A program made the translations under genes and the position numbers. The notes beneath the pieces are model-generated. The model saw nothing but the letters and a program-made list of their open reading frames with translations. It was not told the origin of the DNA and ran no database searches. DNA of 64,000 nt from the NCBI RefSeq assembly GCF_018343615.1, contig NZ_JAGYPI010000001.1, positions 1,804,193 through 1,868,192 of the forward strand, in the 5' to 3' direction. This DNA comes from Bacillus sp. FJAT-49736 (GTDB lineage Bacteria > Bacillota > Bacilli > Bacillales > Bacillaceae_C). Shown piece after piece: positions 45,311 to 56,574 of the stretch (position 1 is its first letter; each line of letters begins with the position of its first letter).

Positions 45311-45726
45311 GAAATCATCCCCAGTTTGCATTTAATTTTTTACAATTTTCGACAAAAATCGCATGATTCAGCGGTAAATCTCCTGCCAAAGAGTCTGCCC
45401 TTTTTCTTAATTAGCATGCTTCCTTCTGTGAAAATTTCATAATAGATGTGAAATTTGTTACTGGTTAGAATCAATCACCTAAAGAGTGAATCCTGTATCC
45501 TTATACTTCACCAGTGTCAAAAATCTATTGGGTTATTTTCTTCTGTAATAGTAACTATTCTACATCACTCCACAGAATCCTTCTTTCTTAGCTAATCATT
45601 TTTATGGAATTTACGGACCTTGTCGAATAATTTCAAGAAAATAATCTTGACATATCCCAATAGTTAGTTTATTCCTTATTTCGTGACTCTAAACCTATTT
45701 TAAATACATTTTTATCACAATTTTTT

Positions 45727-45755
45727 ATTATAGTATATTTTTATGTATTTGACCA
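45727..45755 (-). promoter_or_regulatory. Candidate promoter for dnaG-sigA
   Basis: On the minus strand TGGTCA (45755-45750), 17-bp spacer, TATAAT (45732-45727), followed by about 420 bp of leader to dnaG. The -35 is weak, the -10 perfect. Other promoters in the leader are possible. Confidence 0.35.
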
Positions 45756-45787
45756 TATATTTTTATCTTACAGATAACTATTTTGGC

Positions 45788-45812
45788 AAAAAAAAAAAAA
45801 AAAAAAAAAAAA
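45788..45812. repeat. Homopolymer tract of 25 A
   Basis: A run of 25 A on the plus strand, downstream of ppsR. Length may be uncertain because of polymerase or sequencing slippage. Confidence 0.85.
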
Positions 45813-45823
45813 TTAAAATGAAA

Positions 45824-45851
45824 AACACATCATCTTAACAGATCATGTGTT
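45824..45851 (-). terminator. ppsR terminator
   Basis: AACACAT and ATGTGTT plus three more base pairs across one mismatch, then TTTTTCATTTT and the T25 tract on the minus strand. It overlaps the ppsR stop codon. Confidence 0.6.
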
Positions 45852-46656
45852 ACTCAGCACCTCGAATTTGATTCATAATAATATTGGCAGTCTCCTCAAC
45901 TGCTTTGTTTGTAACATCGATTACTTTACAGCCAATTTTTGAAGCTATTTGATCAAAGTAATCTATTTCCTGTTTAATTCTATCTATATTGGCATAACTT
46001 GCTTGATCATTAAGCCCGAGTGATATTAAACGCTCTTTTCTAATATGATTTAATTTTTCCGGACTAATTTTAAGGCCAAAGCATTTTTCTGCGGGAACCT
46101 GAAATAATTCTTCCGGTGGGTCGACTTCTGGTACTAACGGAACATTCGCGACTTTAAATCTCTTATGCGCTAAATATTGGGATAAAGGTGTTTTCGAAGT
46201 ACGGGATACACCTATTAGAACAATATCAGCACGAAGAATTCCGCGAGGATCGCGGCCATCGTCATATTTGACTGCGAATTCGATTGCTTCTACTTTTTTG
46301 AAATACTGTTCATCCAACTTGCGAACAAGACCAGGTTCACATAAAGGTTTCTTGTCATAAAGATCTTCAAGCTTATCAAGCAATGGACCAATAATATCAA
46401 TAGTATAAATAAGATCCTTAGCAGATTGTTCTTTAATATAGTGGCGCATTTCAGGCTTCACTAATGTGTATACAATAATGCCTTTATTTATTTTGGCAAG
46501 AGATAGCACCTCATCAATATGGCGAAAATCCTCTACATATGGAAATCTTTTAATTTCGGCATCTTTTCCATTGAATTGACTTATTGCCGCCTTTACTACT
46601 AATTCTGCTGTTTCACCTACCGAATCCGAAACTACATAAATGATTGGTTTAACCAT
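45850..46656 (-). CDS. ppsR: PEP synthase/PPDK regulatory kinase-phosphorylase (DUF299)
   Basis: 268 residues. N-terminal [18 protein letters not shown]-loop [15 protein letters not shown] (about 149-163) and [12 protein letters not shown] later are hallmarks of DUF299 (PDRP1/PpsR), which adds phosphate from ADP to an enzyme threonine, switching PEP synthase or pyruvate phosphate dikinase off, and removes it again. ATG 46656 follows AAGGAG; the frame to 46728 lacks one. Partner ccpN lies 133 bp upstream, the conserved ccpN-ppsR (yqzB-yqfL) pair of gluconeogenic control. B. subtilis YqfL. Confidence 0.92.
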   Translation of the reverse strand: MVKPIIYVVSDSVGETAELVVKAAISQFNGKDAEIKRFPYVEDFRHIDEVLSLAKINKGIIVYTLVKPEMRHYIKEQSAKDLIYTIDIIGPLLDKLEDLYDKKPLCEPGLVRKLDEQYFKKVEAIEFAVKYDDGRDPRGILRADIVLIGVSRTSKTPLSQYLAHKRFKVANVPLVPEVDPPEELFQVPAEKCFGLKISPEKLNHIRKERLISLGLNDQASYANIDRIKQEIDYFDQIASKIGCKVIDVTNKAVEETANIIMNQIRGAE

Positions 46657-46788
46657 TTCTTTACCAAACTCCTTTATAAAAAATACAGATATCAAATAGA
46701 TTGTTTCTTCAAATAAAAGCCCCTTCATTTTAGAACACCGGTTAGCATTTCATGTTAAAACAATCTAATGGCGAAAAACCTTATTAAC

Positions 46789-47415
46789 TTACAAATCCCC
46801 ATCTACAAGGGCAACAAATGCCTTTGTTATGTTTGTTTTCGTAATTCGGCCAGTTACTTCTAATCCTTGATCAGTTTCTCTCACGACAGGCAGAGAATCA
46901 ATCTGCTTATCAATCAGTTTTTTCGCGACATCAATCAGTAGATCATCCTTTGAACAAAATGTAATGTTTGGCATGCGTGTCATAATAATATTCACTGGTA
47001 ATGCAGAAAGTTCCTGCTTACCGATGCTTGCCCTTAACAAATCTTTGCGAGAAAGTACGCCTACCAAATAAGATTTTTCATCGACTACATATAAAGTTCC
47101 AACGTCTTCCAAGAACACAGTAACAATTGCATCATAAACGGAAATGTTTTCATTTACAACCACAGGCATGGATTGATAGTCCCTTACAAATATTTTATTA
47201 AGATTTTCCGTTAAGAGCTGTGCACCTGTTTTGCCAGTATAAAAATAACCAACTCTTGGACGAGCATCTAAATAGCCTGCCATTGTTAAAATAGCCAGAT
47301 CCGGCCTTAATGTTGCTCTTGTCAGTTTAAGCTGGTCCGCAATATGTTCACCAGTAATTGGACCATTATCTTTAACTATTTGTAAGATTTGTTGTTGCCT
47401 CTTATTAAGTTCTAT
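46789..47415 (-). CDS. ccpN: Gluconeogenesis repressor CcpN with an apparent ATA start
   Basis: About 208 residues. Winged helix at the N terminus (KRQQQILQIVKDNGPITGEH, RATLRPDLAILTMAG) and two CBS domains (about 75-205; GVLSRKDLLRA and SLPVVRE), which bind ATP/ADP. CcpN represses gapB and pckA when glucose is present. The homology runs upstream of the first ATG (47283) through IELNKRQQQ to codon ATA 47413-47415; the next codon but one upstream is TAA and the GTG before it touches the Shine-Dalgarno. ATA lies eight bases after AAGGGGG, so it seems to be the start, unless an error hides a normal one. Confidence 0.85.
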   Translation of the reverse strand: MELNKRQQQILQIVKDNGPITGEHIADQLKLTRATLRPDLAILTMAGYLDARPRVGYFYTGKTGAQLLTENLNKIFVRDYQSMPVVVNENISVYDAIVTVFLEDVGTLYVVDEKSYLVGVLSRKDLLRASIGKQELSALPVNIIMTRMPNITFCSKDDLLIDVAKKLIDKQIDSLPVVRETDQGLEVTGRITKTNITKAFVALVDGDL

Positions 47416-47438
47416 TGTTTACACCCCCTTGTAAACAA
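47415..47438 (-). promoter_or_regulatory. Hairpin/palindrome holding the ccpN ribosome site in its loop
   Basis: TTGTTTACA (47438-47430 on the minus strand) pairs perfectly with TGTAAACAA (47423-47415), and the six-base loop is AGGGGG, the Shine-Dalgarno sequence itself. The stem ends on the first base of the start codon. It could be a translational control hairpin or a DNA operator. Confidence 0.6.
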
Positions 47439-47620
47439 ACCATATAGAATAATGTTAGATATGTTATACTTTTAAAAAATTATTATATACTAATTTTAAG
47501 ATAAGAAAAAAAAATTGCAAGTAATATAACATAAACAAATGTGAAAGCGCCTGCACATCGCGGATGGATGAGTGAAATTGGCATTGTAGAAATAATATTT
47601 TTTCATAACATAAATAAAGA

Positions 47621-47650
47621 CTCTTATTTCAATTGAAATAAAGAGCCCAT
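47621..47650 (-). terminator. recO terminator
   Basis: CTCTT-ATTTCAA and TTGAAAT-A-AAGAG pair with one bulge at 47621-47645, just after the recO stop; the T-run on the minus strand is short. Confidence 0.55.
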
Positions 47651-47654
47651 TTTT

Positions 47655-48407
47655 TTAAAGTATCTCTTTCATTTTTTCTATTTGATCTAAAAATTTCTTG
47701 GATTTTAAATGCAATCCCGAAAATTCTTCATAGTAAGCGGAAATTGTATTACGAAGTTCTTTTTTAGTTTCAGCTTTTACAGAAATTGTTCCTAATCTCT
47801 GTATATCTATATAATAAAAAAGCCTCAAAAGACGAACCGTACTTTGTGAAATTGGTAATAGATATGGATCCTTTTGGAAGCATTGATGACAAATGAGCCC
47901 ATTTTCCCGAATAGAAAAAGCAAACTTACCATTTTTATTGCCGCAAACCGCACATTGATTCATTACAGGATACAATCCTAAAACATTCAACATTTTCATC
48001 TCAAAAATATTCGTTATGATATCTAAATCCATATTTTCATTAATATAATGTAATGTTTGATATAATAGCTCAAATAAATAAGGATTAGGTTGTCTTTCCT
48101 CTACAGCTTTATCTAAAAGATCTACAATATAGGAGGCATATGCCGTTTGAAAAATGTCCTCCCGGATGGATCTCATAGAAGAAACCAGCTCTCCTTGCTG
48201 CAGGGTCCCTAGGCCATTACTTGTTTGAACAAGAAAATACCCATAAGTAAAAAGCTGGGAAACAGCGGATAACCGGCTTTTGGGCTTTTTCGCCCCTCTT
48301 GCCATCATCCCTAGCTTCCCAAATTCTCGTGTGTATACATTAACTATCTTATTAGATTCACCATAATCATGTGTTCTAATAACAATACCTTCACATTTTT
48401 GCAGCAT
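47655..48407 (-). CDS. recO: DNA repair protein RecO
   Basis: 250 residues. N-terminal OB fold ([38 protein letters not shown]), central helical domain and a zinc finger CAVCGNKNG ... LICHQCF. RecO loads RecA on single-strand DNA with RecR. ATG 48407 follows AAGGTGG. Upstream neighbour is yqzL; downstream is ccpN, where B. subtilis has glyQ-glyS between. Confidence 0.93.
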   Translation of the reverse strand: MLQKCEGIVIRTHDYGESNKIVNVYTREFGKLGMMARGAKKPKSRLSAVSQLFTYGYFLVQTSNGLGTLQQGELVSSMRSIREDIFQTAYASYIVDLLDKAVEERQPNPYLFELLYQTLHYINENMDLDIITNIFEMKMLNVLGLYPVMNQCAVCGNKNGKFAFSIRENGLICHQCFQKDPYLLPISQSTVRLLRLFYYIDIQRLGTISVKAETKKELRNTISAYYEEFSGLHLKSKKFLDQIEKMKEIL

Positions 48408-48467
48408 ATTATCCACCTTCCCAAAGCATTTATTGCTTTATTCAGGTGAAACAGAATGTAAACCTTT

Positions 48468-48611
48468 TTAGGAAATTGGATAATCAATTTCTGAGATTTC
48501 ATGCTCTGTTTTCATAGGTTCATCTTGTCCCTCTTTTTCCAGTTCCTTAAAAAGCAAATAGGTATCAATACTACCAGTTTCAGTAAAAAACTTCCATGTA
48601 AACTCTAGCAT
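48468..48611 (-). CDS. yqzL: YqzL family small protein
   Basis: 47 codons from ATG 48611 (a GGCGGGG site lies nearby) to TAA 48468. MLEFTWKFFTETGSIDTYLL and an acidic tail match the YqzL family found between era and recO in Bacilli. Function unknown. Confidence 0.85.
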   Translation of the reverse strand: MLEFTWKFFTETGSIDTYLLFKELEKEGQDEPMKTEHEISEIDYPIS

Positions 48612-48763
48612 ATAAACCCCGCCTTTCATGTTGTGAAAACTCATGAAATCATTTGCAAAGCTTACTCATAGCTTCACCGAGACTTCCTGAAATCATGTGA
48701 CGTAAATATTGCTAATAAATTAGGATGCATAATCCATCACTCAAACACAACTTAAGGCTAACC

Positions 48764-50090
<1,327 letters not shown>

Positions 50091-50171
50091 TCAAAACTTA
50101 TTTTACCACAAGAATGTCATGATTTATAGGGTATTTTTTTGACTTGATTGAAAATATCAAAAAATCTGACT

Positions 50172-50208
50172 AAATAAGTTTATCCATAAAATTTGGATAA
50201 ACTTATTT
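50172..50208 (-). terminator. 14-bp hairpin between dgkA and cdd
   Basis: AAATAAGTTTATCC (50172-50185) pairs perfectly with GGATAAACTTATTT (50195-50208). It probably ends dgkA transcripts; the T-run on the minus strand is short. Confidence 0.65.
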
Positions 50209-50276
50209 TAACTCAAATAAAAATCGGATTCAAATTCAGCATGGAAAACACTGTTGCAAACTCAGTGTTATTATTA

Positions 50277-50675
50277 CTATATGTATAGTGAAAAGAGATG
50301 TGCTAATTTAGGTAAGAAAATAACACAAGCTATAATGACAGACATAATAGCACAAACAAAGACAGCACCCGCAGCCAAATCCTTCGCCTGCTTTGCTAAC
50401 GGATGCTGTTCAACTGTCACAAGGTCTACTACCCTTTCTATTGCCGAATTAACCAATTCAAGCGTAAAAACACTAAATATAGAAACAATAATAAATAACC
50501 ATTCCACAATCGATATTTTCAATATAAAGCTAGTACAAATTGCCAATATAGCCGCAATAATATGGATTTTAAAGTTTCTTTCCTTACTTAATCCATGAAT
50601 AATACCTTGGACCGCATACGAAAAGGATTTCGACAGGGGTGGAAAGATCCTCTTATCCTTATCTTTTAAGTCCAT
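50277..50675 (-). CDS. dgkA: Undecaprenol/diacylglycerol kinase
   Basis: 132 residues, three membrane helices. [11 protein letters not shown] and [15 protein letters not shown] with the [12 protein letters not shown] motif are the active-site features of the DgkA family. In Gram-positives it phosphorylates undecaprenol to recycle the lipid carrier for wall synthesis. Candidate starts are ATG 50675 and 50681; both overlap the ybeY end, so translation is coupled. Ends just before a hairpin. Confidence 0.9.
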   Translation of the reverse strand: MDLKDKDKRIFPPLSKSFSYAVQGIIHGLSKERNFKIHIIAAILAICTSFILKISIVEWLFIIVSIFSVFTLELVNSAIERVVDLVTVEQHPLAKQAKDLAAGAVFVCAIMSVIIACVIFLPKLAHLFSLYI

Positions 50676-51132
50676 AATCATCCAATATGTCCTTTTGAAG
50701 ACCAAACATTTCTTTTTCATCCTCTTCTGTCATATGGTCATAGCCTAAAAGATGTAAAAATCCATGCAGTGCCAAAAATCCTAATTCGCGTGAGAAAGGA
50801 TGGCCGTATTCGTTTGCTTGTTCATGTGCTTTAGAAACAGAGATAATAATATCTCCAAGAACTCTTGGTAAATCAATACCATTTATCTCCATTTCCCCTT
50901 CCCCTAGCTCTTCCATTGCAAAGGAAATAACATCTGTCGGCTGATCCTTATCACGATATTCTTTATTTATTTCTTGAATTCTTTCATTTGAAACGAAAGT
51001 AATGGAGACTTCGCTATTATTTTCAATCTTTAATTTTTGTGATGCAAAGTTCAGTAAATTTTCCACTAAATCGTAATCTACTTCATTCAATTCACTGGTT
51101 TCATCAATAAAATCAATGGACAAAGCCACCAT
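50659..51132 (-). CDS. ybeY: Endoribonuclease YbeY
   Basis: 157 residues. The zinc motif [11 protein letters not shown] (H3 pattern) lies near 118-128; [13 protein letters not shown] is the other conserved segment. YbeY matures 16S rRNA and checks ribosomes. ATG 51132 has GGAGG five bases before; M1 at 51144 overlaps the site. It lies between pgpH and dgkA in one operon; B. subtilis YqfG. Confidence 0.94.
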   Translation of the reverse strand: MVALSIDFIDETSELNEVDYDLVENLLNFASQKLKIENNSEVSITFVSNERIQEINKEYRDKDQPTDVISFAMEELGEGEMEINGIDLPRVLGDIIISVSKAHEQANEYGHPFSRELGFLALHGFLHLLGYDHMTEEDEKEMFGLQKDILDDYGLKR

Positions 51133-51154
51133 ATCCACCTCCATAAGCCTTAAA

Positions 51155-53287
51155 TTATTCTGGATATTCTATTCGGGAGTGAAATATACCATTTAATGTC
51201 TCACAAAATGTTTTCTTTATAACCTCAAGCTCTTTTAAGGTTAAATCACATTCATTTAATTGTCCATCCTGAAGTCGATCTTGGACAATATTATGGATTA
51301 TTTCTTTTATTTGTTCTGGAGACGGGTGTGACATTGAGCGCACTGCAGCTTCAACACTATCCGCGATGCTGATAATGGCAATTTCCTTCGTTTGCGGCTT
51401 TGGACCTGGATATCGAAAGGTTTCCTTTTCAACATTAGGATCTTCTTCCATTGCTTTTACATAAAAATATTTTAATAATGTGGTCCCATGATGCTGTTCA
51501 GCAATATCCACGATTTCCTTTGGCATTTTATGCTTTCTTAACATTTTCGCTCCATCGACTGCATGAGCTATAATAATATCCCTGCTTACTTCTGGGGATA
51601 AGTGATTGTGGGGATTTTCAATATTTAATTGATTTTCGATAAAAAAATGCGGACGCTTCGTTTTGCCAATATCATGATAATAACAGCCAACCCTTGCGAG
51701 TAATCCATTGGCCCCAATAGCTTCGCACGCTGCCTCGGCTAAGTTTGCAACCATTATGCTATGATGATAAGTACCTGGTGCCTCCGTTAAAATTTTCTTT
51801 AACAACGGGTGGTTAGGATTGGAAAGTTCTATTAATTTTATCGTGGATAATATTCCAAATCCAGCTTCAAAAAAAGGAACTAGACCGATTGTCAATATTG
51901 CTGATAATAACCCAGAAGCTAGAGCGAAGATAACAAAATAAATATACTCCAGCTTCGAGAATTGGCCATTTCCTAATAGGATTAAAGAGAAAATCATCAT
52001 TAAATTGATTACCGACACAAATAACCCTGCTTGCAAAATATTTGATCTTCGATTGCGATTTGTTAAAAACAAGATTCCAGCCGTACCACTGAACAGAATA
52101 TAAACGGCCATTTCGATATTTATGGTTCCAGCCAATTCATCTCTAAAGACGATACTCCCGCAAGCCGCTAATAAAATGGTTACAATAAATGCGAACCGCT
52201 CATTTAACATAATACGAATAAGCATTGGAGCCATTGCAGCAGGAAAAATATAACCTAGGTTCGGGATATTTGCATTTTCTATAGAGCCTACAATCCTCAT
52301 TAATAATAAGGATATGATAAAAATAAAGCTGATAATTATTAAATATGTTTGTTTTTTATCCTCTGAATGAGAAGAATTTTTTATATAAATATATATTGGC
52401 GCAATCATCATTAAGACGAATAATGCAAGGCCGTAATAAGGTTTCCCAGTGGGATTGCTTTTCAATAATCCAAGTAATTGAAGCTGATGATATATTTCTC
52501 TATCAATAAGATGACCTTCTTGAACAATGATTTGCCCCTGCAATATTTTGACCGGTTCAACGTTTTCCATCGCTTGTTTTTGTCTTGCCTCCGTTAATCC
52601 CGAATCATAAATATCATTTGGAACGATAGCGTATTTACCGAGTTCAACTGCCGCTTCCCGCAAATCTCTTCCCAAGTTTGATTGATTTATTTTATCGGCA
52701 ATTTTCAGCCTTGTTTGCGATACCTGGTCTTCTCTGATTTTATCACTCATAAGTGATTCTACTTGCTCAATTACAATGCTCCTGGCTTGTTCCAAATCAT
52801 AATGATTCGATTTCAATAAAGAATAAAATATGTCATCCGGAATTTTCTTAGTGACGTCCTCATTTACGTTCTTAGATAGGTCTGCTTTTAAGATTTGTAA
52901 TTTTTCCGCTTCTGATTTTTTTTCTGCCTTCTCCTTTGTCTTTTCCTGAATACCTGGCTCATAATTTATTTCATTCACAAAATCGAAAATCGAGTTAATT
53001 AAAGAAACTCTATTTTGAACGGTTTCTTTTTTAAACGAGTAGACCCTGCCAACCTCATCAGCAGCTTTTTGGCGTTCCTCATTTGTTTTTGCCTCATCTT
53101 CCACGGTTTTGGGAGAACGAACAGTCTTATCCGCAATCGAAAACAATTCCATATTATAGGTTTGCGGTTTGACATCATAATATAGAAGTCCGTATATCAA
53201 TAGGGATAATAAAAGTAAAGCAATAATGGTAAAGACTTTATAGCTTAGTAGAGTACGAATTTTCCCAATGTAGTCTTGAATATTCAC
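51155..53287 (-). CDS. pgpH: 7TM-HD cyclic-di-AMP phosphodiesterase PgpH
   Basis: 710 residues: N-terminal helix, extracellular 7TMR-HDED domain (about 40-270), seven helices (about 275-470) and a cytosolic HD domain with [21 protein letters not shown] and HAVDGAKML (HD pair). It hydrolyses c-di-AMP, affecting wall and potassium balance. GTG 53287 follows GGGAG. Twenty-two bases before ybeY; B. subtilis YqfF. Confidence 0.93.
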   Translation of the reverse strand: MNIQDYIGKIRTLLSYKVFTIIALLLLSLLIYGLLYYDVKPQTYNMELFSIADKTVRSPKTVEDEAKTNEERQKAADEVGRVYSFKKETVQNRVSLINSIFDFVNEINYEPGIQEKTKEKAEKKSEAEKLQILKADLSKNVNEDVTKKIPDDIFYSLLKSNHYDLEQARSIVIEQVESLMSDKIREDQVSQTRLKIADKINQSNLGRDLREAAVELGKYAIVPNDIYDSGLTEARQKQAMENVEPVKILQGQIIVQEGHLIDREIYHQLQLLGLLKSNPTGKPYYGLALFVLMMIAPIYIYIKNSSHSEDKKQTYLIIISFIFIISLLLMRIVGSIENANIPNLGYIFPAAMAPMLIRIMLNERFAFIVTILLAACGSIVFRDELAGTINIEMAVYILFSGTAGILFLTNRNRRSNILQAGLFVSVINLMMIFSLILLGNGQFSKLEYIYFVIFALASGLLSAILTIGLVPFFEAGFGILSTIKLIELSNPNHPLLKKILTEAPGTYHHSIMVANLAEAACEAIGANGLLARVGCYYHDIGKTKRPHFFIENQLNIENPHNHLSPEVSRDIIIAHAVDGAKMLRKHKMPKEIVDIAEQHHGTTLLKYFYVKAMEEDPNVEKETFRYPGPKPQTKEIAIISIADSVEAAVRSMSHPSPEQIKEIIHNIVQDRLQDGQLNECDLTLKELEVIKKTFCETLNGIFHSRIEYPE

Positions 53288-53474
53288 GTTGCTCTCCCAC
53301 CACCTTAAAATGCATATATGTCCTTCATAATTATCTTTAAAATTCCTAAAACAAAAAGTTTAACATTCAATAATAAATTCAACAAGGAAATATGTATAAA
53401 AGTATAGGAGCTTCAAACCCTCCCTAATTATGTAAAATGATATCAGTTTTTGAACTAAATTGCACATCAATTTA

Positions 53475-53503
53475 TAAAAAAACCTGAACATCATGTGTTC
53501 AGG
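53475..53503 (-). terminator. phoH terminator
   Basis: On the minus strand CCTGAACA pairs with TGTTCAGG around CATGA, followed by TTTTTTTATAAA, ten bases after the phoH stop. Confidence 0.88.
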
Positions 53504-53512
53504 TCATCTTAA

Positions 53513-54475
53513 CTAAGAGGTTTGTTGGTTATATGCTTCAATTATTTTTGCCACAAGCGGATGCCGTACAATATCACTTTGTTCAAGATAAATAAAAGCG
53601 ATTTTCGGTATATCCGCTAAAATTCTTTCTGCTTCCACCAGACCGGATTGGGCACCTTTTGGTAAATCCACTTGTGTTCTGTCTCCTGTAATAACCATTT
53701 TGGAATTGAATCCCAGCCTAGTTAAAAACATCTTCATTTGCGCATGTGTTGTATTCTGTGCCTCATCCAAAATGACAAAGGCATCATCTAGAGTTCTTCC
53801 TCTCATGTATGCAAGAGGGGCAATTTCTATTGTTTCCCTTTCTATTAATCGTTGAGTATGCTCACTGCCTAATATATCGTGGAGAGCATCATATAGCGGC
53901 CTCAAATAAGGGTCTACCTTTTCTTTTAAATCCCCTGGTAAAAAACCAAGACTTTCTCCCGCTTCAACTGCTGGTCTTGTTAAAATTATTTTTTTCACTA
54001 TTCCATTTTTCAAAGCATTTACTGCCATCACTACCGCTAAATATGTTTTCCCTGTTCCTGCTGGCCCTATCCCAAATACTAGATCATGTTTTTTAATCGC
54101 ATTAATATATTGCTTTTGACCTAATGTTTTTACTCGGATAGATTTTCCTTTTGCATTTTTTGTGATTTCTTCATCATAAACTTCCTCAAAAAATTCCAAA
54201 GTGCCCTGATTTTCCATTTGAATTGCACATAATACATCGCGTGAACTTATATTTATTCCTTTTCTGATAATAATCAATAAACGATCTAATATTTCATTAA
54301 CTCTTTCTACATCCTCCGAATTACCGGAAATGTGAACAGATTCTCCCCGCGTTATGATTGACACCTTATAGGAGTCCTCGAGTAATTTTAAATTATTATC
54401 CGATATTCCAAATAAAGAAATGGCTTCATTTGGGTTTTGTAATTGTATCTTTGCTGTAATTATTTCGATTGACAT
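53513..54475 (-). CDS. phoH: PhoH-like ATPase
   Basis: 320 residues. N-terminal KH-like part (about 1-80), then a P-loop domain GIGPAGTGKTYLAVVMA, LTRPAVEAGE, GRTLDDAFVILDEAQNTT and VITGDRTQVDLP. This is the PhoH (YbeZ) family, an ATPase linked with YbeY and RNA metabolism. ATG 54475 follows AAGGAG, two bases after yqfD. It closes the yqfC-yqfD-phoH unit. Confidence 0.93.
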   Translation of the reverse strand: MSIEIITAKIQLQNPNEAISLFGISDNNLKLLEDSYKVSIITRGESVHISGNSEDVERVNEILDRLLIIIRKGINISSRDVLCAIQMENQGTLEFFEEVYDEEITKNAKGKSIRVKTLGQKQYINAIKKHDLVFGIGPAGTGKTYLAVVMAVNALKNGIVKKIILTRPAVEAGESLGFLPGDLKEKVDPYLRPLYDALHDILGSEHTQRLIERETIEIAPLAYMRGRTLDDAFVILDEAQNTTHAQMKMFLTRLGFNSKMVITGDRTQVDLPKGAQSGLVEAERILADIPKIAFIYLEQSDIVRHPLVAKIIEAYNQQTS

Positions 54476-54477
54476 TC

Positions 54478-55665
54478 TTAGTCTCCTTGAGTGATTGGTT
54501 TTGCCTCCGCTATATCTTCAATTACTTGGAAATACATAGATAATTTAACTTTACCATGCTCTACTTTTTCATGCAAAACATATTCATCCACGATTTTTGC
54601 ATCATTTGGAATTTTTGCTCTTAAATCATTTTTTGCTAGTTCCTTTGCTGCACTTATAGCTTGGTCCTTTGTATAATCTCTTTGGGCAAATTGTTTTTCA
54701 CGTACGGTAGTTTGTACATATTTTATTGGTAGATCCCATTTTAAAAACTTTATTTGGTGGACATTATTTTCTTTTTCATATTCCTTATATTTTATCTTGC
54801 CAAATCCCCAAAAAGGAATACTTAACGAGCCCATTTTTAATGTGTATTTTTTGTGTTCTTTCCCTGTAAACACTTGAAAATCGGATTGCAATGGAAGCTC
54901 CACATCACTTTTATACCACGTTTTCCCATATACCTTACCTATGGCAGCAACAGGCTTCTGATCCTCTTCTCTGCCGATTAATCCGGAAACGAGCAGCTGT
55001 CCCTTATTCACAAATTGATTGACTTTTACTACCGGTATGCCAGCTTCGACAAACATATCTACTATAACAGCTTTTTGGTTGGCAACTAGATGTCTTGGAC
55101 TTTTTGGCTTCTTTGTTTTCGGAGTATTTTTCTCCACTACATGCAGATGGAAGGTTGTCCCATGTAAATCCACACCTACCCATGTAATGTTTGGAACTTT
55201 ATTCGTTAGTTCATGTTGAATCGATTCAAGGCTATCCATATTAAATTGCAGCTTTCCTATTTGGATTCCCATATTATTTAATTCCTTTTTAATTTGATGC
55301 TCTGTTTGTGGACTTGCTCCTTTAATATCAATCCCCCATACAACATTGGAAAGCATGGTTATTACGATAAAAAATAATATTAGACCGGTTAGGAAACCCC
55401 CATTTTTTAATGTCCGTTTCCAAAGAAACGGCACTCCTTGTCCACTTAAAAAGGAAACGCGACAATCAAATTTTCTGGCTTGATGCCTTAACTTATTCAG
55501 ATCCTGGAGACGAATGTAAAATGTAATTGCCTTTTCCCCTTGACGCTTTACATTCCATATCAATAAATGGGAGCGGGTGAGCTGATTAATAAAGCGCTCC
55601 ACCCCATTCCCTTCTACTTTCACATGAATTTTCCCCCCGAGAAATGTAACCCACTGATTTTTCAA
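54478..55665 (-). CDS. yqfD: Sporulation protein YqfD
   Basis: About 395 residues: N-terminal soluble part, one membrane helix (about 88-107), then an extracytoplasmic domain with GIDIKGASPQTEHQIKKEL. The YqfD family (SpoIV-like) is needed for efficient sporulation and expressed from sigma-E in B. subtilis. TTG 55665 has AGGAG eight bases before; GTG 55674 overlaps it. Immediately follows yqfC. Confidence 0.92.
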   Translation of the reverse strand: MKNQWVTFLGGKIHVKVEGNGVERFINQLTRSHLLIWNVKRQGEKAITFYIRLQDLNKLRHQARKFDCRVSFLSGQGVPFLWKRTLKNGGFLTGLILFFIVITMLSNVVWGIDIKGASPQTEHQIKKELNNMGIQIGKLQFNMDSLESIQHELTNKVPNITWVGVDLHGTTFHLHVVEKNTPKTKKPKSPRHLVANQKAVIVDMFVEAGIPVVKVNQFVNKGQLLVSGLIGREEDQKPVAAIGKVYGKTWYKSDVELPLQSDFQVFTGKEHKKYTLKMGSLSIPFWGFGKIKYKEYEKENNVHQIKFLKWDLPIKYVQTTVREKQFAQRDYTKDQAISAAKELAKNDLRAKIPNDAKIVDEYVLHEKVEHGKVKLSMYFQVIEDIAEAKPITQGD

Positions 55666-55676
55666 CTTCGTCACTC

Positions 55677-55961
55677 CTATTCATTCAAATAACTTACGGC
55701 ATCTATTTTTCCTTCCAACAATATTTCTTCTGGTAAAATGGTTTTAATGACAAACGACTTTCCTTTAATTAGCAATTGACCTTGTTTTAAAAGAAGTCTT
55801 ACTTCACGGTCCGAGAAGGTAAGAAGACCGCGATGGTTTTCTATGTAAATATGAATTTGGCCAATCATCGTAATACGCGGCAGGTCCATCATGACATCTT
55901 GCGGAAGCTGCATCGTGTCTGTCATCAAATTTTGCAGTAGTCGGCTCCATTTTTTTGCCAT
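55677..55961 (-). CDS. yqfC: Sporulation protein YqfC
   Basis: 94 residues, a small beta-rich protein (LPRITMIGQIHIYIENH, FSDREVRLLLKQGQL). It matches the YqfC family, found only in endospore formers and paired with YqfD; this is one of the markers that the host sporulates. ATG 55961 follows AAAGGGGG. A sigma-E promoter is expected upstream but I could not identify it with confidence. Confidence 0.92.
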   Translation of the reverse strand: MAKKWSRLLQNLMTDTMQLPQDVMMDLPRITMIGQIHIYIENHRGLLTFSDREVRLLLKQGQLLIKGKSFVIKTILPEEILLEGKIDAVSYLNE

Positions 55962-56073
55962 AGAAAAGAACCCCCTTTCGTATCATATTTATGACTTAAT
56001 AAGACGATTCAGCACCTATTTTTCTTATTCTTTTTTCTATAGGACTTAGGGAATAAATTTTTGGAGTAAATGA

Positions 56074-56108
56074 AAAAATCCTCGTCACTTAACGTGACGA
56101 GGATTTTT
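56074..56108. terminator. Terminator after yqfB
   Basis: AAAAATCCTCGTCAC (56074-56088) and GTGACGAGGATTTTT (56094-56108) form a perfect 15-bp stem, loop TTAAC. Confidence 0.9.
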
Positions 56109-56545
56109 CATCTTCTACTATAAGGCTTTTTGGATCGAGGTGGGCCTAATACTTCCGCAAGGATGATTCCTTTAAGCAAATCGTTACTGCTTGATAGACT
56201 CAATGGATCGTCTTGCTCTAACTTGACAGATTGTTTCTCCATTAATTCTATTTTTTTCTGATAGTAGTCTTCTTCAGTCTTCAAGCGGTCAGCTTGAATT
56301 TCAGCATCGAGATAGGCATCCCGATACACTGTATCTTCTGGTACATCTGTATCTACTTTCTTAACCTGCTCCGGAGCTGTCTCCAAAGTAAACTTTTTCA
56401 TATTTTCTTCAATAGTTTTTTTGGCGTTTCCAAAAAAGTCCATTGGTTTGGGAGCTTCTTTTGTATTTTTTGGTTTTTCAAGCTTTTTCTTATTGGCAAG
56501 TGCTCCAATAATACCGATAATAATGGCGAAAATTATCGCTTCCAA
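56108..56545 (-). CDS. yqfB: Small membrane-anchored protein, YqfB by position
   Basis: 145 residues: N-terminal hydrophobic helix (AIIFAIIIGIIGALANKK), then a charged, helical and probably flexible tail (about 25-145). TTG 56545 has GGAGG. It follows floA by 29 bp, as yqfB in B. subtilis; the name rests on position since the tail is poorly conserved. Function unknown. Confidence 0.65.
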   Translation of the reverse strand: MEAIIFAIIIGIIGALANKKKLEKPKNTKEAPKPMDFFGNAKKTIEENMKKFTLETAPEQVKKVDTDVPEDTVYRDAYLDAEIQADRLKTEEDYYQKKIELMEKQSVKLEQDDPLSLSSSNDLLKGIILAEVLGPPRSKKPYSRR

Positions 56546-56574
56546 AGGAATATCCTCCTTCCCTCCTGCGATAC

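Larger units (their letters stand above)
45311..45849. other. 539-bp non-coding stretch upstream of dnaG
   Basis: No frame of note. It holds the dnaG-sigA promoter region, a pure A25 tract (45788-45812) and the ppsR terminator. In B. subtilis the yqxD (DUF188) gene lies here; I see no remnant of it. Confidence 0.5.

Noticed and set aside
45332-45787. Remnant of yqxD upstream of dnaG
   Set aside because: No frame shows the DUF188 motifs, so I treat it as non-coding.
47415-47440. Intrinsic terminator upstream of ccpN
   Set aside because: No T-run follows the hairpin; the loop is the ribosome site.
47440-47650. T-box leader of a glycyl-tRNA synthetase
   Set aside because: No synthetase gene follows and no T-box core sequence is seen.
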